Part shown: one piece after another, positions 8,301 to 14,748 of the stretch | Position numbering within the stretch: position 1 is the first letter of the stretch | Layout: the number at the start of each line of letters is the position of its first letter | Source of the DNA: Zipacnadum sp036504235 | GTDB lineage: Bacteria; Armatimonadota; Zipacnadia; Zipacnadales; Zipacnadaceae | Assembly: GCA_036504235.1 (NCBI GenBank) | Contig: DASXVN010000010.1 | Span: 1 to 40,368, forward strand | DNA: 40,368 bases | Reading direction: 5' to 3' | The notes under the pieces: model-generated | What the model was told of the DNA's origin: nothing | Databases searched by the model: none | The model's input: the letters and a program-made list of their open reading frames with translations, nothing else | Translations under genes and position numbers: made by a program

Positions 8301-8390
8301 CATGACCTGGTAGGAGATCAGAAAGAGCAGGACCACCAGCCCCAGCAGGGTCGCGGCCATCAATAACAGGGTTTTGGGCCGAAGCTTCAT
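5349..8390 (-). CDS. Membrane-bound multi-sensor histidine kinase (CHASE4-HAMP-PAS-GAF-PAS)
   Basis: The 1013-residue protein has a transmembrane helix at about 8-30. An extracytoplasmic sensor of CHASE4 type follows (motif DSRCADWAAWDDTYRL, the W-x2-WDDTY signature). Then come a second helix at about 271-294, HAMP (to about 350), PAS/PAC (about 355-475, ending FRGVATDITARR), a GAF-like region (about 483-640), a second PAS (about 645-770), HisKA with phospho-acceptor His in VASHDLQEPLR (about H798), and an ATPase domain with FLSNALKF, RDNGIGFD and GNGMGLAI. It should autophosphorylate and pass phosphate to a response regulator, but none is adjacent. The ATG giving MKLRPKTLLL was chosen because it puts the positive residues directly ahead of the first helix. 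The ligand is unknown. Confidence 0.9.
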   Translation of the reverse strand: MKLRPKTLLLMAATLLGLVVLLFLISYQVMTRSFEALEDAEVAEQTARAQRAVLTELADLDSRCADWAAWDDTYRLAATGNSGFIDRDAGLASLETLGLSGLICLNRQGTVLAAVQAQGEPPALVPLAYLSSYVGPASPLLRVAAERQPRSGIVTTPEGLVLVAAHPIVTSERKGPIAGTLIMTRVLTSARLRKVAGEDVTLVSAPSPDAIPNPSSDKRRVPTPLGLVAIRPLDSTHVNGLIVLPDLTGQRNLLLTATLPRSIYQEGRRNSLYLAASLTTVSVVLITLILIVLEKSVISRITQLRSELQEIAAEGDLTRRVSASGGDEISDLSRAVNATFVSLEQAHADLRESESRFRDVALNLSDWVWEVDANLHYTYSSGSAEQSLGYPLEELLTLGSANHVAPEDLDSMRALMWAIVGERRAVSNLEIRVIAADGSPVYLLVSAVPVHGPTGVFRGFRGVATDITARRTAEENLRRRELILEAVAFAADRFLGRVDWRSCLGEVLEHLGRAAQVEGVAYFENECNEDGELGRRLQEEWILPGTVTTPATGDFQLYPDGSSSWRNALERGEFVLQSVPDSRDDARFDVEHTQSVALFPLFVEGEWRGMLGFATFRAPRHWSAPELDALHAAAHLLSARLQHDHFGTVLRTREQQNAALFEAIPDLIMVLDQEGVIRQYVTPNSPPASLSTPHAYVGRTLGDILPPEAAARGLASVADALLQGTVETFLYTLAAPKDDEQGDRHYEVRVVASGDGEVLAIVRDFTERLRTEEQLRHTLTELQRSNVELEQFAYVASHDLQEPLRMVSNYVELLSERYRDSLGAEADDFIGYAVEGVDRMRQLINDLLDFSRVGTSGRELAPLDPNVVLRTVLNTLKPALTESGAEVICHPLPPLVRADSPQLAQLFQNFLSNALKFRGPEPLRMEISAQRGEGEWVFSVRDNGIGFDADHAESIFIIFRRLHTRREYPGNGMGLAICKKIVERHGGRIWAESAPGQGATFHFTLPAEADELV

Positions 8391-8516
8391 GTGGCTTCCC
8401 GAACACGGGGACTCGGGTCGGGTGGCGGCGGGGGACGACCCGGCTTGATAATCCACTTGTCATTCGCCACGACCTAGAGGAAGTCCTTTAGCGTTGAATC
8501 GCCACAGTCGGCACGC

Positions 8517-8548
8517 AAAAAGGGGCGGCGCCCCAATGGCGCCGCCCC
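8517..8548 (-). terminator. Intrinsic terminator of the sugar isomerase gene
   Basis: GGGGCGGCGCC (8522-8532) and GGCGCCGCCCC (8538-8548) form a perfect 11-bp GC stem with a 5-base loop. Read on the minus strand the stem is followed by TTTTT (complement of 8517-8521). It begins 24 bases beyond the isomerase stop codon, the classical position and form of a Rho-independent terminator. Confidence 0.85.
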
Positions 8549-8571
8549 GGTGGGGCTGCGGAGTGCGGCGA

Positions 8572-9330
8572 CTACTTGTTGCCCTGGGCGAAACCGTTGC
8601 CGACCAGGTAGGTGTAGCTGTCGTGCACGGCCTGCAGCATATCCGTGTCGCAGCTATCGAGCTCTACCACGATCCACTTCACGTTGTCGCCGGCGGCGTC
8701 CATGATCGCGGCCCAGTCCATGATGCCGCCCCCGACAGCGGTCATGGCCTGCTCGCGGTTGCCGGGGCCGTCCTTGATGTGCAGCAGCGGGGCGCGGGCG
8801 CCCAGCGACCTGATGACCGACACGGGATCGGCGCCGCCGACCTTCACCCAGTAGGTGTCCACCTGGGCCAGCACGTCGGGCGCGGCGGCCATGAAGACCT
8901 CGTGCGGGTACTTGCCGTCGAACTGCTTGTCGAACTCCCACCAGTGGTTGTGGATGCCGAACTGCACGCCGGTGCCCTTGAGTAACTCGGCGGCCTGCTG
9001 GGCAATCGCGGCCACTTCCAGGGTGCTGTCCAAGGTGGCGAACTGGTCGGGGCCAAAGCCGGAGATGTGGTACTCGTAGCCGATGGTCTTAGCGCTGGCG
9101 ACGATCTCTTCGACGTTCTCAGCAGTGGGCATCGCGCCATGAATGGACGAGGCCTTCAGGCCCACGGAATCGAGCAGCGCGCGGAAGTCGGCGGGGCTGA
9201 AATCGTACAGGCCGGCGGCCTCCACGGCGGGATAGCCGAAATCGGCGATCTGCCGAATAACCCCGGCAGGATCGAGGGCAGCGGCCTCGCGGACGGAGTA
9301 GAGCTGGATGGACAGCGGGTAAGGTTTCAT
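8572..9330 (-). CDS. Sugar phosphate isomerase/epimerase, xylose-isomerase-like TIM barrel
   Basis: The 252-residue protein belongs to the AP-endonuclease-2/xylose-isomerase-like TIM-barrel superfamily. It opens with LSIQLYSVREAAALDP, typical of the family. Metal and substrate residues are visible in order: E37 (VEAAG), H64 (SSIHGAM), H127 and H129 (GIHNHWWEF), D158, H184 (LLHIKDGPGN) and E223 (VVELD). Such enzymes interconvert ketoses or inositol derivatives in the cytoplasm; the exact substrate cannot be told. The ATG giving MKPYPLSIQL has AAAGGA 9 bases upstream, whereas the longer frame lacks a good site. It is followed by a strong terminator and stands as a single transcript between the kinase and the GH2 gene, on the same strand. 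Confidence 0.87.
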   Translation of the reverse strand: MKPYPLSIQLYSVREAAALDPAGVIRQIADFGYPAVEAAGLYDFSPADFRALLDSVGLKASSIHGAMPTAENVEEIVASAKTIGYEYHISGFGPDQFATLDSTLEVAAIAQQAAELLKGTGVQFGIHNHWWEFDKQFDGKYPHEVFMAAAPDVLAQVDTYWVKVGGADPVSVIRSLGARAPLLHIKDGPGNREQAMTAVGGGIMDWAAIMDAAGDNVKWIVVELDSCDTDMLQAVHDSYTYLVGNGFAQGNK

Positions 9331-9444
9331 TAGTGTATTTCCTTTCAGGTTGATTAGGTTAGGCAAGCGGCGGGAGCAAAGGGCGCAGGCAGATTCGCCG
9401 GTGAGCGGTGAATCCCTCCTCGGTTCCGTTGCCGTTGACGTCCT

Positions 9445-9484
9445 GTAGGGCGGGGGCTACGTCCCCCGCCGGCCGTTAGTCGTT
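9445..9484 (+). repeat. Single REP-like unit (GTAGGGCGGGGG family)
   Basis: Starts GTAGGGCGGGGGCTACGTCC and folds GGCGGGGG on CCCCCGCC, followed by GGCCGTTAGTCGTTG. It differs from the copy at 2916 mainly in the loop and one stem pair. Confidence 0.7.
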
Positions 9485-9491
9485 GCCGTCC

Positions 9492-9615
9492 GTAGGGGTG
9501 GATCTTCCGCGAGGCCGTATCCGCGGAACATCCACCCGCGCCTGCCGCTAGCGCGTGGCTTCGCGGCTGCCGCGGGTGGACGTCGTGGCGCCGACGCCCC
9601 GAAGTCCACCCCTAC
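9492..9615. repeat. Complete paired hairpin element (GTAGGGGTGGA family)
   Basis: GTAGGGGTGGA (9492-9502) and TCCACCCCTAC (9605-9615) are perfect outer arms. The left half folds TTCCGCG on CGCGGAA and ATCCACCCGCG back on the outer arm. The right half starts CGCGGGTGGACGTC and folds similarly with more mismatches. The spacer contains CCGCTAGCG. The layout is the same as at 5186 and 27975 with different stem sequence. Confidence 0.8.
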
Positions 9616-9697
9616 GCGGAGACGGCGTCGTTGCCTTTGCCGTATGCCTTCCCCCTCCCTTCAGGGAGGGGCAGGGGTAGGGCCGTTGCCGCCGCGC

Positions 9698-11500
9698 TCA
9701 GTCTCCCCAGTGCCGCCGGAGACCGGCAATCGCGTTCTTGAGCGCCTGGTAGACAGTGGTCTTCTTCGTCCAGGTCTCATCCACGAAGCCATAACGGAAG
9801 ACGGCTTTGCCCGAGTTGTACCAGCGCCAATGCAGCGGGCAGCGGATGTCGGACAGGCACCAGGGGCAGTAGCCGGTCAGGTCCTCCAGCGTGGCGAATA
9901 CGTCGTAGGCCTCGCGCAGGACCATCGCGTGCCGGACCTCGCTGCCCAGCACGTCGTCGGCCACCTCCGCCTCGCGCAGGGACATGCTGCCGAACTCGCT
10001 GAGGATCATCGGCTTGTTGTAGGGGCTCATCATCTCCACGTAGCGCGCGTAGGCCACCGGGGCCTCGGCGGGGCCGACGTAGAGGTTGGCGGAGAGCACG
10101 TCGAACAGGTCGTACAGCTCATCGGTGTGCCCCGGCCGCCACTGCTGGGCCTCGTCGGTGCGGCGGTCGAATTCATCGGCTTGGCCCGGCGTCCACACGG
10201 GGCTGACCGCGATCATGTTGCCCGCCTCGGCGCAGGAGATCAGCCGCGAGGGGTCCAGTTGGCGCACCAGGGGCACGATGCTGAACCAGTACGGGTAGTT
10301 GTTGTCCTCGGGGTCGTCCGGATTGCGCCAGCAGCACTCGTTGGAGACCGACCAGATGATCAGGCTGGCCCGGTTCCAGTCGCGCTGGATGGCGTCCGAG
10401 AGTATCCCGCTGCCCTTGGCGGTCTGGCTCGGCTCGGCCATGTTGCCCGTCCAGTACGCGGGGGTCTCCTCCCACCACATGATCCCGGCGCGGTCCAGGG
10501 CCCGGCCGAAAATCTCGGCGTAGGGGTAGTGGGCGCAGCGCAGGAAATTCATACCGAGTTCCTGCGCGTGGGCGATCATCGCCGCGACGCCCTCCGGCGT
10601 GGCCGTGCGGCCGGTGCCGGGGAAGTCGGAGTGTACGCACATGCCGTACAGGCGAATCGGCTTCCCGTTGAGCATGATCCGCTTGCCCTCGCGGCGGATT
10701 TCCCGGTAGCCGATCTCATCGGCGACGGTCTCCAGCGGCGTGGACAGCTCGGTCTGGTACAGGCGCGGGTTCTCGGGACACCACAGCTCAATCTCGCTGC
10801 GCGGGACCCGGAACTCCACCGTAGTCGGCGCGGCCACCTTCACGTCCACCGTGTGCGCCAGGCCCAACTCGGGAATCCGCACGGTCACCGGCAGGCAGGC
10901 CCGGGTGTCGCGGGAGGCGAGCTGGATAGTGACCTCCAGGACCGCCTCGTCGCCGGTCAGCGTGGTCTGGGTGCGGAAATTCTCAATATGCGTGCGGGGC
11001 ACGAAGACCAGCTTCACCGGGTTGATGATTCCGCCGTCGTTGTTCCAGTCAAAGCGGATCGAGGGCACGCGGTTGGGGCTGAGGTGGTTGTCCACCAGCA
11101 CGAAGAGCTGATTGTGCGCCTGCAGGGTCTCGGTCACGCGCAGGCGGAAGGGCGAGTAGCCCCACTCGTGCTTGCCGATCAACTGGCCGTTGAGGTAGAC
11201 CTCAGCCTCGTAGACCACCCCGTCAAAAACCAGGAAGGCCTCATGGTCGGCGGGCAGCTCCGCGTCGAATTCCTTCAGGTAGACGGCGTGGCCGTCGAAC
11301 CACTCCAGCTTCTCAAACTGGGTCTTCCAGGTGCCGGGGACCTGAATTTCCCACATGCCCTCGGGGTCCCAGCAGGGGAAGACGGAGTTCGGAATCGGCG
11401 GCTTACGCCACCACTGCTGCCCGCGGCAGCGCTGCATGGGATCGGGGCAAAAACGCCAGGTCCCGTTGAGATCGAGGTGCGGTCGGTCATGAGTAAACAT
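9698..11500 (-). CDS. Glycoside hydrolase family 2 protein (beta-galactosidase/glucuronidase-like)
   Basis: The 600-residue protein has the GH2 order: an N-terminal jelly-roll sugar-binding domain (about 5-165; IQVPGTWKTQ and VYEAEVYLNGQLIGKHEWGY), an immunoglobulin-like domain (about 170-265), and a TIM barrel from about 275 (MLNGKPIRLYGMCVHSDFPG). The acid/base is E388 in IIWSVSNECC and the nucleophile is E502 in PMILSEFGS, both at expected places. It should hydrolyse a beta-linked galactose, glucuronide or mannose residue with retention. No signal peptide is visible, so it acts in the cytoplasm on imported oligosaccharides. GAGAGGA lies about 9 bases ahead of the ATG. An AT-rich 31-bp pseudo-palindrome 51 bases upstream suggests regulation by a sugar-responsive repressor. 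Confidence 0.92.
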   Translation of the reverse strand: MFTHDRPHLDLNGTWRFCPDPMQRCRGQQWWRKPPIPNSVFPCWDPEGMWEIQVPGTWKTQFEKLEWFDGHAVYLKEFDAELPADHEAFLVFDGVVYEAEVYLNGQLIGKHEWGYSPFRLRVTETLQAHNQLFVLVDNHLSPNRVPSIRFDWNNDGGIINPVKLVFVPRTHIENFRTQTTLTGDEAVLEVTIQLASRDTRACLPVTVRIPELGLAHTVDVKVAAPTTVEFRVPRSEIELWCPENPRLYQTELSTPLETVADEIGYREIRREGKRIMLNGKPIRLYGMCVHSDFPGTGRTATPEGVAAMIAHAQELGMNFLRCAHYPYAEIFGRALDRAGIMWWEETPAYWTGNMAEPSQTAKGSGILSDAIQRDWNRASLIIWSVSNECCWRNPDDPEDNNYPYWFSIVPLVRQLDPSRLISCAEAGNMIAVSPVWTPGQADEFDRRTDEAQQWRPGHTDELYDLFDVLSANLYVGPAEAPVAYARYVEMMSPYNKPMILSEFGSMSLREAEVADDVLGSEVRHAMVLREAYDVFATLEDLTGYCPWCLSDIRCPLHWRWYNSGKAVFRYGFVDETWTKKTTVYQALKNAIAGLRRHWGD

Positions 11501-11550
11501 AGTATTGTCCTCTCAAAGTAAGTTCGCGCGTCTCGGCGTCCCTATAAATT

Positions 11551-11581
11551 TTGTTTCCATACAAATTTTGTATCAAAACAA
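11551..11581. promoter_or_regulatory. 31-bp pseudo-palindrome, candidate operator of the GH2 gene
   Basis: The arms TTGTTTCCATACAAA (11551-11565) and TTTGTATCAAAACAA (11567-11581) match as an inverted repeat at 13 of 15 positions around one central base. The site lies in a strikingly AT-rich island between the GH2 start and the hemC stop; the 9-mer AAATTTTGT occurs twice there about 17 bp apart. Its position in the GH2 promoter region and its dyad form fit a LacI/GntR-type operator. No regulator gene is adjacent. A weak 3' hairpin for hemC is the alternative. Confidence 0.55.
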
Positions 11582-11590
11582 ATTCTATAC

Positions 11591-12517
11591 TCATTCCGGC
11601 GGTGGCGGGGCCACCACCGCCCCGGCCCCGGCTTGCAGCAGCCGCTCGGCCAGGGTCCGGCCCACCAGTTCGGGGTCTTCGCGGGGCCCCTGCACTCGGT
11701 CGCGGAAGTAGGGGGCGCCCATGGGTCCCACGACGGCGCCCTCCAGGTAGCAGCGGTCGCCCTCCACGCAGCCCAGCACGCCGAAAGCCGCGTGGCAGCC
11801 GCCGCCCAGATGCCGCAAGGCCGCGCGCTCGGCGAGCGCGCAGGCGGTCACCTCGGCGTTGGCCAGCGGCACGAGCAGGGCTAGGAGTTCCGCGTCGTCC
11901 TGCCGGACCTCCACCGCCAGCACGCCCTGGCCGGCGGCGGGTAGGCAGACCTCCGGGCTGAGATACTCGGAGATCGCGCCCTCCAGCCCCAGGCGGATCA
12001 GGCCCGCCGCCGCCACGACAATCGCGTCCAAATGGCCCTCATGGAGCCGCCGCAGGCGCGTCTCGACGTTGCCCCGCAGCGGCGCGAATTGCAGGTCGGG
12101 CCGCGCGTGGGCGAGCTGATTGGTGCGGCGGGCGCTGGAGGTGCCGACAATACTCGCCGGCGGCAACTGGGCCAGCGGCAGGCCGTGGCGCGAAACCAGA
12201 GCGTCGCGCGGGTCCTCCCGGGTCGGCAGCGCGCCCAGCGCCAGACCCTCGGGCAGCTCGGTGGGGAGGTCCTTGAGGCTGTGCACCGCCAGGTCCGCCT
12301 CCCCCGACCGCAGGGCCGATTCTATCTCCAGGGTGAATATACCTTTGCCGGTCAACTGGGGCAGCGGCGTATCCAGAAACCGGTCGCCGGTGGTCTTGAT
12401 GATCCGCAACTCCACGTCCAGGCCCGGATGCGCGCGGTGCAGCGCCTGCTGCACCCAGCGGGCCTGCCAGAGCGCCAGATTGCTGCCCCGGGTGGCCAGA
12501 ATCAGCGGGCGGCTCAT
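11591..12517 (-). CDS. hemC: Hydroxymethylbilane synthase (porphobilinogen deaminase)
   Basis: The 308-residue protein condenses four porphobilinogens into hydroxymethylbilane in the cytoplasm. Family signatures are present in order: ATRGSNLALWQARWV, DLAVHSLKDLPTELPEGL, IVGTSSARRTNQLAHARPDL, LRGNVETRLRRL, AAGLIRLGL, LPAAGQGVLAVE, and the cofactor-attachment loop GGGCHAAFGV, whose cysteine carries the dipyrromethane primer. Length and motif order are normal for HemC. It is the last gene of the minus-strand tetrapyrrole operon and overlaps the hemL stop in ATGA, so it is translationally coupled. Its product goes to the HemD half of the CobA-HemD fusion encoded on the other strand. Confidence 0.97.
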   Translation of the reverse strand: MSRPLILATRGSNLALWQARWVQQALHRAHPGLDVELRIIKTTGDRFLDTPLPQLTGKGIFTLEIESALRSGEADLAVHSLKDLPTELPEGLALGALPTREDPRDALVSRHGLPLAQLPPASIVGTSSARRTNQLAHARPDLQFAPLRGNVETRLRRLHEGHLDAIVVAAAGLIRLGLEGAISEYLSPEVCLPAAGQGVLAVEVRQDDAELLALLVPLANAEVTACALAERAALRHLGGGCHAAFGVLGCVEGDRCYLEGAVVGPMGAPYFRDRVQGPREDPELVGRTLAERLLQAGAGAVVAPPPPE

Positions 12518-13812
12518 GGCGAGACCTCCGGCAGTTCGGCCAGCGCCTCGGCGGCCGCCTCGGCGGCCAACTCCAGGTCGCGGTCGCTGTGTTCAGTGGA
12601 GAGGAACGCCGCCTCGCAATAGGAGGGAGCCAGGGCGACGCCGCGGTCCAGCAGACCGTGGAAGAACCGGGCGTAGCGGTCCCGGTTCACGTGTCGCAGG
12701 TCGTCGGCGTTGGTCACCGGGTGGCTGGTGAAGAAGGCGGTCAGCATCGAGCCGACACGGTTGATCGTCACGGGCACGCCGGTAGCCGTCGCGGCCGCGC
12801 GCAGACCGGTCTCCAGCAGGGCGGACTTGCGTTCCAGTTCCTCGTAGAGGCCCGGCCGGCGCAGGAAGGTGAGCGTGGCGATCCCGGCGCTGGTGGCCAG
12901 GGGGTTGCCCGCGAGGGTCCCGGCCTGCACCATAGGCCCCAGCGGCGAGACCAACTCCATGATCTCGCGCCGGCCGCCATACGCGCCGACCGGCAGCCCG
13001 CCGCCGAGGATCTTGCCCAGGGTGGTGAGGTCCGGCGTCACCCCGTAAAGCTCCTGCGCCCCGCCCGCGGCGACGCGGAAACCGGTGATGACCTCATCGA
13101 AAATCAGCAGCGCGCCGTGGCGGTCGGTCAACTCGCGCAGCCCGGCGAGGAACCCCGGCGCGGGCGGGACCACGCCCATGTTGCCCGCCACCGGCTCGAC
13201 GATAATCGCCGCCACCTGCCCGGGGTGCGCCTGCAGGAGGGCGTTGACGCTGGGCAGATCGTTGTAGCGCGCGACCAGGGTATCGGCGGCGCAGGCGGCG
13301 GTGACTCCGGCGCTATCGGGCGCGCCATACTGGAGGCCGGAGGAGCCCGCCCGGACTAGCAGGCTGTCGGCGTGTCCGTGCCAGCAGCCGTCAAACTTGA
13401 CGATCCGGTCGCGTCCGGTGAAGGCGCGGGCCAGACGGACGGCGCTCATGGTGGCCTCGGTGCCGGAGTTGACCAGGCGCAGGCGCTCCAGGCTGGGGAA
13501 GGCCTCCTGGACTAGCTCGGCCAGCCGCACCTCGCGGGCGGTGGGCGCGCCGAAAGTCAGCCCCCGGGGGGCGGCCTCCACCACCGCCGCGACCACGCGC
13601 GGGTGGGCGTGGCCGAGGATCAGCGGGCCCCAGGACATGACGAAATCGAGGTACTCGTTACCGTCCTCATCCCAGACGCGGCTGCCCGCGCCGCGCACCA
13701 GGAAGCGCGGCGTGCCGCCCACCGAGCGGAAGGCGCGGACCGGGGAGTTGACCCCCCCGGGCATGAGTTGCGAGGCGCGCTCGAACAGGTGTGAGGACTG
13801 CTCAGTCCGCAT
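12514..13812 (-). CDS. hemL: Glutamate-1-semialdehyde 2,1-aminomutase
   Basis: This PLP enzyme of 432 residues converts glutamate-1-semialdehyde to 5-aminolevulinate, the second step of the C5 pathway. Diagnostic stretches are LMPGGVNSPVRAFRSVGGTP, FVMSWGPLILGHAHP, NSGTEATMSAVRLARA, KFDGCWHGHADSLLV, the aspartate of LLIFDEVITGFR, and the PLP lysine K267 in TTLGKILGGGLPVGAYGG. These separate it from ordinary class III aminotransferases. The start overlaps the ahbB stop by 11 bases, and its stop overlaps hemC. Together with hemA it shows that this organism makes ALA from glutamyl-tRNA, not from glycine. Confidence 0.97.
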   Translation of the reverse strand: MRTEQSSHLFERASQLMPGGVNSPVRAFRSVGGTPRFLVRGAGSRVWDEDGNEYLDFVMSWGPLILGHAHPRVVAAVVEAAPRGLTFGAPTAREVRLAELVQEAFPSLERLRLVNSGTEATMSAVRLARAFTGRDRIVKFDGCWHGHADSLLVRAGSSGLQYGAPDSAGVTAACAADTLVARYNDLPSVNALLQAHPGQVAAIIVEPVAGNMGVVPPAPGFLAGLRELTDRHGALLIFDEVITGFRVAAGGAQELYGVTPDLTTLGKILGGGLPVGAYGGRREIMELVSPLGPMVQAGTLAGNPLATSAGIATLTFLRRPGLYEELERKSALLETGLRAAATATGVPVTINRVGSMLTAFFTSHPVTNADDLRHVNRDRYARFFHGLLDRGVALAPSYCEAAFLSTEHSDRDLELAAEAAAEALAELPEVSP

Positions 13813-14290
13813 GGTCGGCCTCCGGCGGGTAGTAGATCGGGGCGGTCTTCTTCAGCTCGCACACGGTGCGCAGGACCAGGTGCGTGGGCAGGTCGGCCTC
13901 CCGGGCCAGGCGGGCGACAATCTGCTCGGCCTCGGCGACCTCGCGGGCGTGGATCATGGTATAGAGGTTGTACGGAAAGTCCTCGAAGGGTGGTCGCTGG
14001 TAGCAGTGCGAGACGGCGAGCTCGGAGGCGAACCGTGCGCCGACGGCTTCCAGACGCTCCGCGGGGACTTGCCAGACGACCAGGAGATTGCCGTTGATCC
14101 CGGCCTCCTGATGGCGGATGCGAGCGCCGAGGCGGCGCAGGATACCCCGCGCCTGCAGGTCCCGGGCCCGTTGCAGGAACTCGGCCTCCGGCAGGTCCGC
14201 CTGGGCGGCGAGCGCGGCGAAGGGGCGCTCCACCAGCGGCAGACCGCCCTGCAAGGCCGTCAGCACTCGCCAATCGCGGGGGGCGATCAT
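13802..14290 (-). CDS. ahbB: Siroheme decarboxylase subunit, AhbB-like
   Basis: The 162-residue protein is an Lrp/AsnC-related siroheme decarboxylase subunit (AhbB/NirDLGH family). An N-terminal helix-turn-helix-like part (VERPFAALAAQADLPEAEFL) is followed by an alpha-beta domain with RRLGARIRHQEAGINGNLLV, SHCYQRPPFEDFPYNLYTMI and LRTVCELKKTAPIYY. The FPYNLYTMIHA stretch marks the partner I assign as the B subunit; naming A versus B rests on memory of the Desulfovibrio pair. With AhbA it removes two acetate carboxyls of siroheme to give 12,18-didecarboxysiroheme. It starts in an ATGA overlap with ahbA and overlaps hemL, so all three are translationally coupled. Without the surrounding ahb genes it could be mistaken for an AsnC regulator. 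Confidence 0.88.
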   Translation of the reverse strand: MIAPRDWRVLTALQGGLPLVERPFAALAAQADLPEAEFLQRARDLQARGILRRLGARIRHQEAGINGNLLVVWQVPAERLEAVGARFASELAVSHCYQRPPFEDFPYNLYTMIHAREVAEAEQIVARLAREADLPTHLVLRTVCELKKTAPIYYPPEADHAD

Positions 14291-14748
14291 GAGACCAGGT
14301 CCTCCGGCGCGAAGCTGACGTGGACCTTGAAGACGCGGGTGGCGGGGAGGTTCTGGACGGGAGCCAGCCCGGTGATCGCGGTGAAGCGCCGCAGCAGTTC
14401 GCCGCAGGCCTCCGCGGTCGGCGCGATCACCGTGAACCAGAGGTTGTAGGGGTGGTCGCGGAGGTAGCTGTGGGTGACCTCCGGCCAGGCGGCGAGCAGG
14501 AGGGAGACTTCCTCCAGGCGGTCAGCGGGTACCGTGACGCAGGCCAGGGTGCTGCTCCAGCCCAGTTGCGCGGGGTCCAGGAAGGCCGAAATCTCGCGCA
14601 GGAGGCCCTGTTCCTGAAGCTGCGACAGGGTCTCGCGGGTCGCGGCCTCCGTCAGGCCGCAACGCTCGCCTAGGGCGGCGAAGGGCCGCTCCTTCAGGGG
14701 GAGGCCCTGCTGGGCGGCGGTCAGGACGCGGGCCTCGCGGTCGGTCAT
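14287..14748 (-). CDS. ahbA: Siroheme decarboxylase subunit, AhbA-like
   Basis: The 153-residue paralogue of the neighbouring AhbB has the same layout: TAAQQGLPLKERPFAALGER in the winged-helix-like half, then SYLRDHPYNLWFTVIAP and LPATRVFKVHVSFAPEDLV. The DHPYNLWFTV motif corresponds to the A-type subunit. The two small proteins form the heterodimeric siroheme decarboxylase of the alternative heme pathway. The ATG giving MTDREARVL overlaps the ahbD stop as ATGA and gives the normal family length; the longer upstream frame is an arginine-rich shadow of ahbD. The ATGA overlap with ahbB implies equal expression of both subunits. Confidence 0.88.
   Translation of the reverse strand: MTDREARVLTAAQQGLPLKERPFAALGERCGLTEAATRETLSQLQEQGLLREISAFLDPAQLGWSSTLACVTVPADRLEEVSLLLAAWPEVTHSYLRDHPYNLWFTVIAPTAEACGELLRRFTAITGLAPVQNLPATRVFKVHVSFAPEDLVS

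Larger units (their letters stand above)
9331..9697. other. Gene-free spacer with three repeats
   Basis: This stretch of 367 bases has no credible gene. It contains a single GTAGGGCGGGGG-type unit (9445-9484), a complete paired GTAGGGGTGGA element (9492-9615), and a CCCTCCC/GGGAGGG palindrome followed by GGGGTAGGGCCGTTG (about 9649-9686). The promoter of the isomerase gene should lie near 9331-9440, but I could not pick convincing boxes. Confidence 0.8.

Noticed and set aside
13802..14748. Pair of AsnC/Lrp transcription regulators
   Set aside because: The HPYNLWFTV and FPYNLYTMI motifs and the position inside the ahb operon identify siroheme decarboxylase subunits.
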